Assembly: GCF_019048845.1 (NCBI RefSeq)
Contig: NZ_CP077425.1
Coordinates: forward strand, 620,001-684,000
Reading direction: 5' to 3'
Source: Vibrio mimicus
GTDB lineage: Bacteria; Pseudomonadota; Gammaproteobacteria; Enterobacterales; Vibrionaceae
Length of the DNA: 64,000 nucleotides
A program made the position numbers and the translations under genes. Position 1 is the stretch's first letter, and every line of letters starts with the position of its first letter. Under the pieces are notes generated by a model. It worked only from the letters and a program-made list of their open reading frames with translations. It was not told the DNA's origin and ran no database searches. Shown here in pieces: positions 17,264 to 25,561 of this stretch.

Positions 17264-18184
17264 TTATTGAGCTAAAGATTCCCACTGTGGGGGAGCGATC
17301 TCTACCGGCACGCCATTTTGTGCCAATACGGCGGCGCGTGCTTTGGCATCCGAGAGTTTGTTTTCAGCTAGCCACCAACTCAAATCCTCTGGCATCACTA
17401 ACTCTTTTTTCTCGCCATTGCTGCGGGTTAAAGGTTCATGAACTTCAATAAATACGCTGCGATCTGGCTCTAACGCCACTTTGATCGGCTCGTTGATAAT
17501 GCGAACTTTCTCACCGCGCTCCACCTGCTGAAATAACCATTCGATGTCTTTCGGATCCATACGAATACATCCAGCACTCACGCGCATACCAATCCCGAAA
17601 TCTTTGTTGGTGCCGTGGATCAAATACTCTCCAGAACCATAAGCTAATCTCATTGCATAATCACCAAGTGGGTTATCCGGCCCAGCAGGCACAACTGCGG
17701 GTAAAATATCGCCCTTCGCTTTATGTTCACGACGTACAGACTCTGGTGGTGTCCACGTTGGATTTTTGCGTTTGCTGCTGATTGAGGTTTGCATCACCGG
17801 AGTATCACGGCCAATTCGTCCGATCCCAACTGGGAAAATATGCACTTTACCTTCGTTAGGTCGGAAGTAATAAAGACGCAGCTCAGCAAGATTGATCACA
17901 ATGCCCTCATAAGCCACTTTAGGTAGAATGATTTGCGCAGGGATCGCTAATACAAAACCTTCTTGAGGCAAGAACGGGTCCACACCACGGTTAGCTGCCA
18001 TCAATGCCAAAAAGCCAATATCATACTGCTTGGCAATTTCTGACAGTGTTTCCCCTTTCTGAATCTCGTGATATTGCGTGCTACCGACTATGCTACTGCC
18101 TTCCACAGGTAGATCGAACACGGCGGCATCAACACTATAACTGACCACCAATGAACAACCGATTGCCCAAACTTTCCGCCACAT
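17264..18184 (-). CDS. L,D-transpeptidase with LysM domain (YkuD family)
   Basis: A 306-residue exported enzyme: signal peptide (1-20), LysM (about 38-83, YHEIQKGETLSEIAKQY), then the YkuD catalytic domain (about 95-232). The active-site motif HGTN...SAGCIRM places the nucleophile at Cys206. The ErfK/YbiS/YcfS group attaches Lpp to peptidoglycan or makes 3-3 cross-links. The neighbouring convergent gene encodes a Lpp-type substrate, favouring the first role. It begins only 8 bases after the photolyase stop and has no visible promoter of its own, so it is probably the last gene of the MerR-photolyase operon. Confidence 0.93.
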   Translation of the reverse strand: MWRKVWAIGCSLVVSYSVDAAVFDLPVEGSSIVGSTQYHEIQKGETLSEIAKQYDIGFLALMAANRGVDPFLPQEGFVLAIPAQIILPKVAYEGIVINLAELRLYYFRPNEGKVHIFPVGIGRIGRDTPVMQTSISSKRKNPTWTPPESVRREHKAKGDILPAVVPAGPDNPLGDYAMRLAYGSGEYLIHGTNKDFGIGMRVSAGCIRMDPKDIEWLFQQVERGEKVRIINEPIKVALEPDRSVFIEVHEPLTRSNGEKKELVMPEDLSWWLAENKLSDAKARAAVLAQNGVPVEIAPPQWESLAQ

Positions 18185-18192
18185 ACTGCTGG

Positions 18193-19602
18193 TTATCCCT
18201 TCGCTGTTTTATACAAACGTAAGGTTACTTCTCTTTCCTGTTTATGATCAACTAGTGGCGCAGGATATAACACGCTATTGACAGCCGGATAGGTCCAAGG
18301 CTGATGAATATATGCTGAAGAAAGCCCCCTTAATTCAGGCACCCAACGGCGGATGAAATCACCATTCGGGTCAAATTTTTCCCCTTGACTGACGGGATTA
18401 AAAATCCGGAAGTAGGGCTGTCCGTCACATCCCGTTGAAGCGCACCACTGCCAACCGCCATTGTTGGCTGCGTAATCACCATCAATCAGTTGACTCATAA
18501 AATAGCGTTCTCCCCAACGCCAATCGATATGCAGATCTTTAGTGAGAAAACTCGCGACTATCATGCGTAGCCGATTGTGCATCCATCCCGTTTGATTAAG
18601 TTGGCGCATCGCGGCATCGACGATCGGATACCCGGTTTGGCCTTCACACCAACGTTGAAATTTTTCGTGATCGTTCCACCATTCAAGGTGAGCTCCCCAC
18701 TCATGAAAATCACGGCTTTTGGAAAGATTGGGTTCCCGCGCGACCAAATGCTGATAGAACTCTCGCCAAATCAGTTCACTTAACCAGATTTGAGCCCCTT
18801 CGCCAAGGACCCCCATTGCCGATTCACGATACAAACGAGCAACACATTGACGCGCCGACAAAGCACCAATCGCTAAATAGGGGGAGAGCGAACTCGTGCC
18901 TGTACGCGCAGGGAAATCACGCCATTGATGGTAATCCTGCACTCGCTCTCGGCAAAAGTCGCGCAATTGATTACGTATGGTTTCAAACTCCACAGGCCAT
19001 TGGGAGCTATCGACTCTCTCGTAATCAAACGCTTGTTCATTATTCCAAATCCAATCTGTTAATTCAGAGGGGATTGTCCCTTTTAAGGCTGGAGCGTTTT
19101 TGACAATCGTTGGGGGTTGAAACAAGCTCAGCCACGCACGTTTAAAAGGGGTGAACACTTTAAAAAACTCACCTTGCTGAGTGCGCACAGAGCCAGGAGG
19201 AAGAATGCACTTATCATCAAATGCCCACCATGCAATCTGCTGTTCTGCGAGCCGCTGCTCCGTGCGGAGATCACGCTGCTGTTCATCCAGCTCATAATCT
19301 CGATTCGCGAATACCTGCTTGGCTTTAAGAGTCTTCGCTAACTGACAGATCACCTCGGAAGCATCATGGAAATCAGCGACTTGGCGATAAAGAAGCGGAA
19401 CATTCAGCTCCGCGAGTTCTTGCTGCAGGGCTCCCAAACGCCGCCAGATAAAATCCGCTTGTATCGGAGCTAAATGATGCTGTTGCCACTGCTTTGGTGT
19501 AGCAAGGTACACCGCCACCACGGGGTCACCACTTGCAATAGCCGCCGAGAGTGCACTGTTATCAACGCTGCGCAGATCGCGCCGCAACCAAACCAATCGC
19601 AT
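18193..19602 (-). CDS. phrB: Deoxyribodipyrimidine photo-lyase (CPD class I)
   Basis: A 469-residue light-driven DNA repair enzyme. The N-terminal Rossmann domain starts LVWLRRDLRSVDNSAL (antenna-chromophore binding), and the C-terminal FAD domain has TGYPIVDAAMRQL, WMHNRLRM, DGDYAANNGGWQWCAS and the nearby RIFNP. These are the conserved FAD and pyrimidine-dimer contact blocks of class I photolyases. Length is typical. Third gene of the leftward operon, 9 bases after the MerR gene and 8 before the L,D-transpeptidase gene. Confidence 0.96.
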   Translation of the reverse strand: MRLVWLRRDLRSVDNSALSAAIASGDPVVAVYLATPKQWQQHHLAPIQADFIWRRLGALQQELAELNVPLLYRQVADFHDASEVICQLAKTLKAKQVFANRDYELDEQQRDLRTEQRLAEQQIAWWAFDDKCILPPGSVRTQQGEFFKVFTPFKRAWLSLFQPPTIVKNAPALKGTIPSELTDWIWNNEQAFDYERVDSSQWPVEFETIRNQLRDFCRERVQDYHQWRDFPARTGTSSLSPYLAIGALSARQCVARLYRESAMGVLGEGAQIWLSELIWREFYQHLVAREPNLSKSRDFHEWGAHLEWWNDHEKFQRWCEGQTGYPIVDAAMRQLNQTGWMHNRLRMIVASFLTKDLHIDWRWGERYFMSQLIDGDYAANNGGWQWCASTGCDGQPYFRIFNPVSQGEKFDPNGDFIRRWVPELRGLSSAYIHQPWTYPAVNSVLYPAPLVDHKQEREVTLRLYKTAKG

Positions 19603-19611
19603 ACCAATCCC

Positions 19612-20412
19612 TTATTGCTGTTGTAACTGTTGCAATACCTCGGACAGCACACACCGATCACCAAACCGCTGTTGCAAACTGGCTAATGCCGAGAGCTGCG
19701 TGGCTGGCAAAGACCGATGAGCATGAAGTGCCAAGGTGTGATATGAAGCTAGACTGGGATGATCTTGTAAACCGCGAATATCCTCTACCGCTTCAAGTAG
19801 AGTCACTTGATAACCTTTTTCTGCCCAAGCGAGAGCCCATAGCCAAGCATTGAGTGAACCCGCTTCGTCCAAACTGATACACAAACACTTGCCTTTGGTG
19901 GAGGCTTTGTTTTCAGCATCGAGAATAAACGCTAACTTGGTCAACATTAGAGTGCGAAACAGCCCCATTTGCAGGGAACGCAGTGGCCCTTTCACTCTTT
20001 CCAAAGCTTCAGCCACAGGCTGCACAAACTGAGTTTGTGTTACATTCAGTGGGTATTCTTTTAATACGGTGGCGATGATCTGTTCAGCCTTAGAACGCTG
20101 TAATGCAGCCAATGCGGTGAGTAAAGACTCACACTCTTCCAATTGGATAACACTTGGGGTAGCAAGCTCGGTATTAGTCGCGCCATTTTGTAATAGCGCT
20201 CCCACCTTACCAATCGCTACCCCTTTGGCTAACCAGCTTTGGATTTGGTGGATCATCTCTATGTCTTGCTCAGTGAATAGTCGATGTCCTTTCTCAGTGC
20301 GATTGGGCTGCACTAAGTTATACCGACGCTGCCATGCACGCAGAGTTACAGGCTTTACGCCGGTTATTTCTGCTACTTCGCGAATCGCGTAACGTTTTTC
20401 ATCACAAGCCAT
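19612..20412 (-). CDS. MerR-family regulator with degenerate B12-binding-like domain (LitR/CarH-like)
   Basis: A 266-residue regulator. Residues 7-75 form a MerR winged helix (YAIREVAEITGVKPVTLRAW, then RRYNLVQPNRTEKGHRLF). The rest resembles the helical plus Rossmann layout of cobalamin-dependent light sensors of the LitR/CarH group: FRTLMLTKLAF, then LCISLDEAGSLNAWLWALA in the place where those proteins carry a Glu-x-His-x2-Gly-type cobalamin motif. The histidine is missing here, so B12 binding is doubtful. Overlaps the upstream DUF gene by 11 bases and precedes phrB by 9, so it most likely regulates its own operon through the TGTACA sites at 21376-21446. Confidence 0.88.
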   Translation of the reverse strand: MACDEKRYAIREVAEITGVKPVTLRAWQRRYNLVQPNRTEKGHRLFTEQDIEMIHQIQSWLAKGVAIGKVGALLQNGATNTELATPSVIQLEECESLLTALAALQRSKAEQIIATVLKEYPLNVTQTQFVQPVAEALERVKGPLRSLQMGLFRTLMLTKLAFILDAENKASTKGKCLCISLDEAGSLNAWLWALAWAEKGYQVTLLEAVEDIRGLQDHPSLASYHTLALHAHRSLPATQLSALASLQQRFGDRCVLSEVLQQLQQQ

Positions 20413-21355
20413 AACGTAATTTCAACTCCGAAGGATAAGGATTCAGATAGCGTTGTTGATCAAGATACCCATCGGGATACAACGCGAGATAATGTTTTAG
20501 CAAAGTCAGTGGCGCAAGCAGTGGCAGTTCACCTAATCGGTAGCTTTCGATCACTTGCGACAATTCTGCTTTTTGCAATTTGTTGAGCGAGCGTTTGAAA
20601 TACCCTTGTAGATGCATCAGCACATTGGTGTTGTTCTTGCGACTGGCACGGTGAGCCAAGGCCTGCATCAAACCTAAACGGTACTCCTGAATAAAAGTAT
20701 CCAGCGGATACTGTTTCACATTGGCCACCAATTTTCCCAAAGCCCGATAGGACTCTGGATGATGCGCCATCAAACTCAATTTGTAGCGCGAGTGGAAATC
20801 CACCACTTTTTTGGCGCTTGGAGCTTCACCCATGCTGGTGTAAAAATCGTGCAAGCAATACAGACGAGTGATGAAGTTTTCACGTAGCACTGGGTCATTC
20901 AAACGACCATCCTCTTCAACAGGCAACCAAGGCATTTTTTCCATCAAGATTCGAGTGTAAATACCCACCCCCTCTTTCTCAGTGCCATGCTGTTTGTACA
21001 CTTTGACTCGTTCCATACCGCAACTTGGGGACTTTGCACAGACGATATAGCCGCAAAGATCTGAGGTTTGCAACTCAGCGACTTTTTGCTGCGAATAGCG
21101 TTCCAGCCCTTCGGTATGGTCACGAGTGCCATCTTTGGTTTCCACCAAGGCAATCCGTTCACCCTCAGAGATCAGCCGTAAGGTTGCTCGTGGCACTGGC
21201 AAGCCCATCCCCATTTCAGGGCAGACAGAAACAAATTCAGCGTAACGCGCGAGTTCATCTGTAACGAAATGGCTGATTTTGTGCCCGCCATCGAAGCGTA
21301 CTTTCGCCCCGAGAAGACAAGCACTGATGCCAATTTTGAGAGGCGTGGTTTGCAT
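20402..21355 (-). CDS. DUF523 - DUF1722 protein (YbgA-like)
   Basis: A 317-residue protein made of an N-terminal DUF523 domain (KIGISACLLGAKVRFDGGHK, CPEMGMGLPVPR, CAKSPSCGMERV; the conserved cysteines suggest a metal or redox site) and a C-terminal DUF1722/YbgA domain (about 190-310). The function is not established to my knowledge, but YbgA-like genes are commonly found next to photolyases, as here. The start at 21355 (MQTTPLKIG) is preferred over one five codons upstream because GGAG lies at good distance. First gene of the operon. Confidence 0.88.
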   Translation of the reverse strand: MQTTPLKIGISACLLGAKVRFDGGHKISHFVTDELARYAEFVSVCPEMGMGLPVPRATLRLISEGERIALVETKDGTRDHTEGLERYSQQKVAELQTSDLCGYIVCAKSPSCGMERVKVYKQHGTEKEGVGIYTRILMEKMPWLPVEEDGRLNDPVLRENFITRLYCLHDFYTSMGEAPSAKKVVDFHSRYKLSLMAHHPESYRALGKLVANVKQYPLDTFIQEYRLGLMQALAHRASRKNNTNVLMHLQGYFKRSLNKLQKAELSQVIESYRLGELPLLAPLTLLKHYLALYPDGYLDQQRYLNPYPSELKLRYGL

Positions 21356-21370
21356 ACGAGTCTCCAACAC

Positions 21371-21676
21371 TTATCTGTACAATTAAAATTTCCGTACAAG
21401 ATCTATAGCACGCCACCACAAGCTGTACAAATTTTATTTTTGTACATCAAATACACCTACACACTAGCCAAACGATTAGCTCAACGGTTGCCTTATCAAT
21501 TTCAACAAATTTCGTTATCACCCTCTTAAATTCCGTTTGAAAGAGAGTATTTTGTGACAACCCTCTCAAGGAGCCCTGTCTATACTGGCTAGTATTGGCG
21601 CAACAGATAAATCCTCAGCCAACAGGATTTGTAATCAATCTTTATTTTGTCGGCTGAACTGAATTGGAGAATAACC
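21371..21676. other. Divergent region, photolyase operon / deoD
   Basis: About 306 bases. The left part is the TGTACA promoter. The right part leads to deoD; TGTGA-CAACCC-TCTCA (21553-21568) is a partial CRP-like match upstream of deoD, which would fit the CRP control known for nucleoside genes in enteric bacteria. No gene recognised. Confidence 0.4.
21376..21446 (-). promoter_or_regulatory. Operon promoter with two paired TGTACA operators
   Basis: Four GTAC-centred repeats lie upstream of the DUF523 gene: 21376-21382 and 21393-21399, then 21424-21430 and 21441-21446. In each pair the GTAC cores are exactly 17 bases apart. A good sigma-70 promoter is embedded on the minus strand: -35 TTGTAC (21430-21425), 17-base spacer, -10 TATAGA (21407-21402). 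Operator repeats thus overlap the -35 and the start region. TGTACA-type repeats are, from memory, the kind of site used by LitR-like MerR regulators. Confidence 0.65.
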
Positions 21677-22387
21677 ATGGCAACCCCACACATTAATGCA
21701 CAAGCTGGTGATTTTGCTGAAACCGTACTGATGCCTGGCGACCCACTACGCGCAAAATACATTGCAGAAACCTTCTTAGAAGACGTGAAGCAAGTGTGCG
21801 ATGTACGCAGCATGTTTGGTTTTACTGGCACTTATAAAGGTAAAAAAGTGTCTGTCATGGGCCATGGGATGGGCATTCCATCTTGCAGCATCTATGTCCA
21901 TGAGTTGATTGCAGAATATGGCGTGAAGAACATTATTCGTATCGGTAGCTGTGGCGCAGTGCGTGACGATGTGAAACTGATGGACGTAGTGATCGGCATG
22001 GGTGCATCGACCGACTCTAAAGTAAACCGCATCCGCTTCAGCGGCCATGATTTTGCTGCGATCGCGGATTACGATCTGCTGGAAACTGCCGTGAATCAAG
22101 CGCGTGCTCAACAAGTACCAGTGAAAGTGGGTAACGTTTTCTCTGCGGATCTGTTCTACACCCCTGAGCCAGAAATCTTCGAAAAAATGAAGAAACTGGG
22201 CATTTTAGGTGTGGATATGGAAGCAGCAGGTATCTATGGTGTAGCCGCTGACCTTGGCGCTCGTGCTCTGACGATTTTGACTGTTTCTGACCACATTCTG
22301 CGTGGTGAAAAACTCAGCTCTGAAGATCGTCAAAAATCATTTAATGACATGATGAAAGTCGCACTTGAAACCGCAATCAACATCTAA
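21677..22387 (+). CDS. deoD: Purine nucleoside phosphorylase DeoD-type
   Basis: A 236-residue hexameric-type phosphorylase that splits purine (deoxy)nucleosides with phosphate into base plus (deoxy)ribose-1-phosphate. Landmarks: [24 protein letters not shown] at the N terminus (only part needed: [12 protein letters not shown]), [15 protein letters not shown] (phosphate site), [11 protein letters not shown] (ribose/base site) and TVSDH. The ATG at 21677 is chosen for TTGGAGAATAACC upstream; a longer frame from 21647 adds 10 residues. It lies apart from any deoCAB cluster, as a second-copy gene would. Confidence 0.96.
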   Translation: MATPHINAQAGDFAETVLMPGDPLRAKYIAETFLEDVKQVCDVRSMFGFTGTYKGKKVSVMGHGMGIPSCSIYVHELIAEYGVKNIIRIGSCGAVRDDVKLMDVVIGMGASTDSKVNRIRFSGHDFAAIADYDLLETAVNQARAQQVPVKVGNVFSADLFYTPEPEIFEKMKKLGILGVDMEAAGIYGVAADLGARALTILTVSDHILRGEKLSSEDRQKSFNDMMKVALETAINI

Positions 22388-22402
22388 TTTATCTTGTCAT
22401 CA

Positions 22403-22426
22403 CCGTCAGGCCAAAAGGTCTGACGG
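22403..22426 (+). terminator. Stem-loop after deoD
   Basis: CCGTCAGgCC-AAAA-GGtCTGACGG forms a 10-position stem 15 bases after the deoD stop. There is no T run, so it may be a weak or Rho-assisted terminator or an mRNA-stabilising hairpin ahead of the next gene. Confidence 0.5.
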
Positions 22427-22451
22427 TCAGAAATACCCCGAGGGGGAGATC

Positions 22452-23921
22452 GTGCCTAACGACCAACTACCACCGGACGCAGAAGGTTTACAACTCAACT
22501 TTTGTAAAACATTGGCGTGTGACAACTTTGGATTGAGTGAAGCAAAACATTACGTTTTGCAGCGCGCAAACCCGAAACGGCCAGCGATGGTTTGTCGTGA
22601 ATGTGGAGCTTTCCCCCCCTTACTTAACAATCGCGAAGTGGTGAATGAACTGCACCGCTTACGTCAATTGCACAGTGAAGGCCTCCCCGCTTGCCATAAT
22701 CCGGCTTGCACGAATGCGGGGTTATCTGTGCACACTCACAAGCAGCTGTACCATGCCTTTGGTTATAGTGGTGATCGTCAGCGTTATCGCTGCAAAGCCT
22801 GCCACGCGACTTTTGTTGATAAATGGTCGGGCGCAAACCATAAACTCAACTTCCAAGAATCACTGCTCGGGCTACTGTTTACCGGCTATTCAGTGCGTGA
22901 AATCTGCCGTAAATTGGCGATAAATCCTAAGACGTTTTACGATCATCTTGACCATATTGCCAGCCGTTGCCGACGCAAATTAGCGATGATCGATGCGCGT
23001 TGGATCAACCATGCTAAAGCGTATCACTTCGCCTCTCACTACCAACCTTTACAGGCGCACAGCCAAAATGGTGTGTATTGGATAGCCACGGGCGATGCCC
23101 AAACAGGATACATTCTCTGCCAACATCTAAACTACTCCGCCAAAGAAGAACCCATTGGTAGCCTAGACCACAACCCCTACCAAACGCCTGCGCGTTTTGT
23201 ACCTCGAGCATATCAGGCAGAAACCCAAGCCTCGCCCCCCCAAAATGCCACACTACTTCGAGAACGGATTGATAACCGCTACCAGTTAATTCTGGCTCGA
23301 GCCAATGTGGAGGATCCGATGGGCAACATGGCTCAGTTCCACTACCCCTCTAAAGGGGCAGTGATTCGACCACCTTACACCTCGTATGCTCACTATTTAC
23401 ATGTGTTGGATATGTGCGATCCGGAGAAACGTGTTTCGATTTACATGCCGCAGGATCCTCTGCTGCGTTCAGCGGCATTGAGTGTCAGCCTATCTCGAAT
23501 TCAACGTCAAAACGTTGACCTTATGTACGTGGAAGAAGACCCCGATTGGCAAGCGCATACCTCATTGGATAAAACAGATATTGTTCATATGGGATGGTGG
23601 CGTGACCGTTGGGCTATCGCTCATTCAGGGACCAAAGCGAAAGGCATCTGTTACCTCGCTGGCAGTAATCCAGAACCGCAGCATTGGCTGCAGCATGCTT
23701 CCATCAAACAAATCGAGTTTTATCAAAATCGATTCCAGCTGCTGTTTGAATCTTTCATTAATGAACCACGTCGCAAGCTACGCCCTGGCGGCATCCAACC
23801 GTTATTGGATATCTTCCGAGCATGGCATAATTTATGCTATCAAGATAAGCATGGATTCACTGCGGCACAAAACTTAGGTTTATCTCAGCATCCCCTAACA
23901 TTAAAGGAACTTTTGTCCTAA
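22452..23921 (+). CDS. Zinc-finger/HTH protein resembling a domesticated IS1-type transposase
   Basis: A 489-residue protein. The N terminus has repeated cysteine clusters (FCKTLACDNFGL, MVCRECG, ACHNPACTNAGL, RYRCKACHATF) like the InsA zinc-binding region of IS1-type elements, followed by a helix-turn-helix (GYSVREICRKLAINPKTFYDHL). The C-terminal 290 residues have His/Trp-rich blocks (HMGWWRDRWAIAHSG) and no clear DDE triad that I can place. No inverted repeats or target duplication flank it. I take GTG at 22452 as start because AGGGGGAG precedes it; a longer frame would overlap deoD. A host-adopted DNA-binding protein is an inference; function unknown. Confidence 0.75.
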   Translation: MPNDQLPPDAEGLQLNFCKTLACDNFGLSEAKHYVLQRANPKRPAMVCRECGAFPPLLNNREVVNELHRLRQLHSEGLPACHNPACTNAGLSVHTHKQLYHAFGYSGDRQRYRCKACHATFVDKWSGANHKLNFQESLLGLLFTGYSVREICRKLAINPKTFYDHLDHIASRCRRKLAMIDARWINHAKAYHFASHYQPLQAHSQNGVYWIATGDAQTGYILCQHLNYSAKEEPIGSLDHNPYQTPARFVPRAYQAETQASPPQNATLLRERIDNRYQLILARANVEDPMGNMAQFHYPSKGAVIRPPYTSYAHYLHVLDMCDPEKRVSIYMPQDPLLRSAALSVSLSRIQRQNVDLMYVEEDPDWQAHTSLDKTDIVHMGWWRDRWAIAHSGTKAKGICYLAGSNPEPQHWLQHASIKQIEFYQNRFQLLFESFINEPRRKLRPGGIQPLLDIFRAWHNLCYQDKHGFTAAQNLGLSQHPLTLKELLS

Positions 23922-24040
23922 ATTGCTTAGAAAGGAAGAGTGTGAGATAACACCAATTATTGTCGAATGACATGATAAAAGTGTCCGTAATTTCACATGA
24001 ATTCGTGTTTAATGGCGTCTTGCCTCTATAATGGCAAGCC

Positions 24041-25561
24041 ATGACGAGCATTAAATCGCCCAAGGACGACACCATTTTGGACAAAAGCCAATATCTTCTT
24101 GAACTGGAAATCGAACAGCTGAGATCGCGTATCGAATCTGAGCCTGAGAAGGTATTAGTTCAAGCAGAACTGTGTTTAATCCGAGCTCGGCAGATTCATT
24201 TCACTTCAGCCATGATTGAAGCGCTGATCATCATGTCGCGCTGCTACTGGTGCAAAATGGATTATCGTACTGGGCTGAAATACATCAAAGAAGCTTTTCA
24301 AAACCAAAGCAACCTCGATACTGATCATTTTCTGCCAGAGATCCTTCATATCCATGCCTTACACTACTGGGGACAAGCGAAGTATTACACCGCTCAGCAG
24401 TTTTGGATTAATGCCTTAGAACAGTCGGCTCTCGTTGATCAACCAGAAACTGAGATCGAATGCCTGATCGGTCTTGGTAATATTTGGCGCATCACGGCAG
24501 AATACAAACTTGCCTGCTCAACCCATGAACTGGCAGTGAAAGTCGCCAATAACACCCGCATCGACTGGCTAGAAGGTAAAGCCCGCATTCTGTGGGCATG
24601 GGATCTTTACCATCTCAACCAGTATGTGGACATGTTGACTGTTCTTGATGGGGCAGAAGAGGTGTTGCAAAATCATCCGAACACCACTTGGCAAGCCGAA
24701 GTATGGGATTTTCGCGGTTTGGCACTACTTGGTTTAGAACGTATCGAAGATGCTGAAGAAGCCACGCGTAAGGCCCATGAACTAGCCGTTGCCAATAACT
24801 TGACTTGGATGAAAGCGCACTCCTACATCAGCCGTGCGCGCCTTGAGCTCCTGCGTAAAAATTTCTCCGCCGCCGCCGAATTACTCAGCAATGCCGAAAA
24901 AGCGGCCACCGCCTTTGATAACGGCGAATTACTGTCACAAATTTGTTATCAGCAATCTCGCGTTGCTGAAGAAAATGGCAATGCGCAAGCCGCTTTGATC
25001 GCCTTTAAAAAATATCGCCACTACACCGTAATGATGCTACGTGAGCAAACCATGCGCGTTGGTATGGATAAAGCACGTTCGTCAAAACGCCAACTTGAAC
25101 AACGCGCTCGCAAACTGATCAACCGGATTCGCGGTCAACACGAATTCGACCCTGAAAAACACCTCTCTAATGTTGTATCTGAAACTTATTGGTGGGAACA
25201 GTTAGTGTTGTTCAAAACCGAACTGAAAAAATCCAACCACGCAGTCGTTGTGGTTGAACACACCAACCCCAAATATATCGATGTATGCACAGAGGTGATC
25301 CACTCACTCTGCGCCCCCCAAGATTTACTTTCACGCATCAGTGGTGACCGCTTAGGCCTGCTGTTGGCAGAAAAAGGCGATGCGGCCTTAGAGATTTTTC
25401 AAGTCATGGCCAAAATGATTGAAATTTACCCGTGGCATCGTAAAGGATTAGATGGCCCACTTCCCAAAATTACGCTGCAAGATATTCTGTCCTTCCCATT
25501 TACTTTGGAACAGTTGATTGATAACCAAGCACAGGAAAAGTCGAATGGAAAGCCTGCTTAA
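24041..25561 (+). CDS. TPR protein with vestigial GGDEF-like domain
   Basis: A 506-residue cytoplasmic protein. Residues 25-340 are helical tetratricopeptide-like repeats (alternating Ala/Leu/Tyr-rich helices such as TEIECLIGLGNIWRITAEYK). The last 130 residues resemble a GGDEF fold with the active-site loop reduced to SGDRL (434-438) in the RISGDRLGLLL context, so it cannot be a normal cyclase. The next gene has the same layout with an intact GGEEF and overlaps it by 17 bases, which suggests a regulatory partner. TATAAT ends 8 bases before the ATG at 24041, so either the mRNA is nearly leaderless or translation starts at a TTG at 24077 behind AAGGA. Confidence 0.8.
   Translation: MTSIKSPKDDTILDKSQYLLELEIEQLRSRIESEPEKVLVQAELCLIRARQIHFTSAMIEALIIMSRCYWCKMDYRTGLKYIKEAFQNQSNLDTDHFLPEILHIHALHYWGQAKYYTAQQFWINALEQSALVDQPETEIECLIGLGNIWRITAEYKLACSTHELAVKVANNTRIDWLEGKARILWAWDLYHLNQYVDMLTVLDGAEEVLQNHPNTTWQAEVWDFRGLALLGLERIEDAEEATRKAHELAVANNLTWMKAHSYISRARLELLRKNFSAAAELLSNAEKAATAFDNGELLSQICYQQSRVAEENGNAQAALIAFKKYRHYTVMMLREQTMRVGMDKARSSKRQLEQRARKLINRIRGQHEFDPEKHLSNVVSETYWWEQLVLFKTELKKSNHAVVVVEHTNPKYIDVCTEVIHSLCAPQDLLSRISGDRLGLLLAEKGDAALEIFQVMAKMIEIYPWHRKGLDGPLPKITLQDILSFPFTLEQLIDNQAQEKSNGKPA

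Noticed and set aside
22365-22451. N-terminal extension of the zinc-finger protein overlapping deoD
   Set aside because: The GTG at 22452 has a strong AGGGGGAG site, and the extension runs through the deoD stop and the stem-loop.
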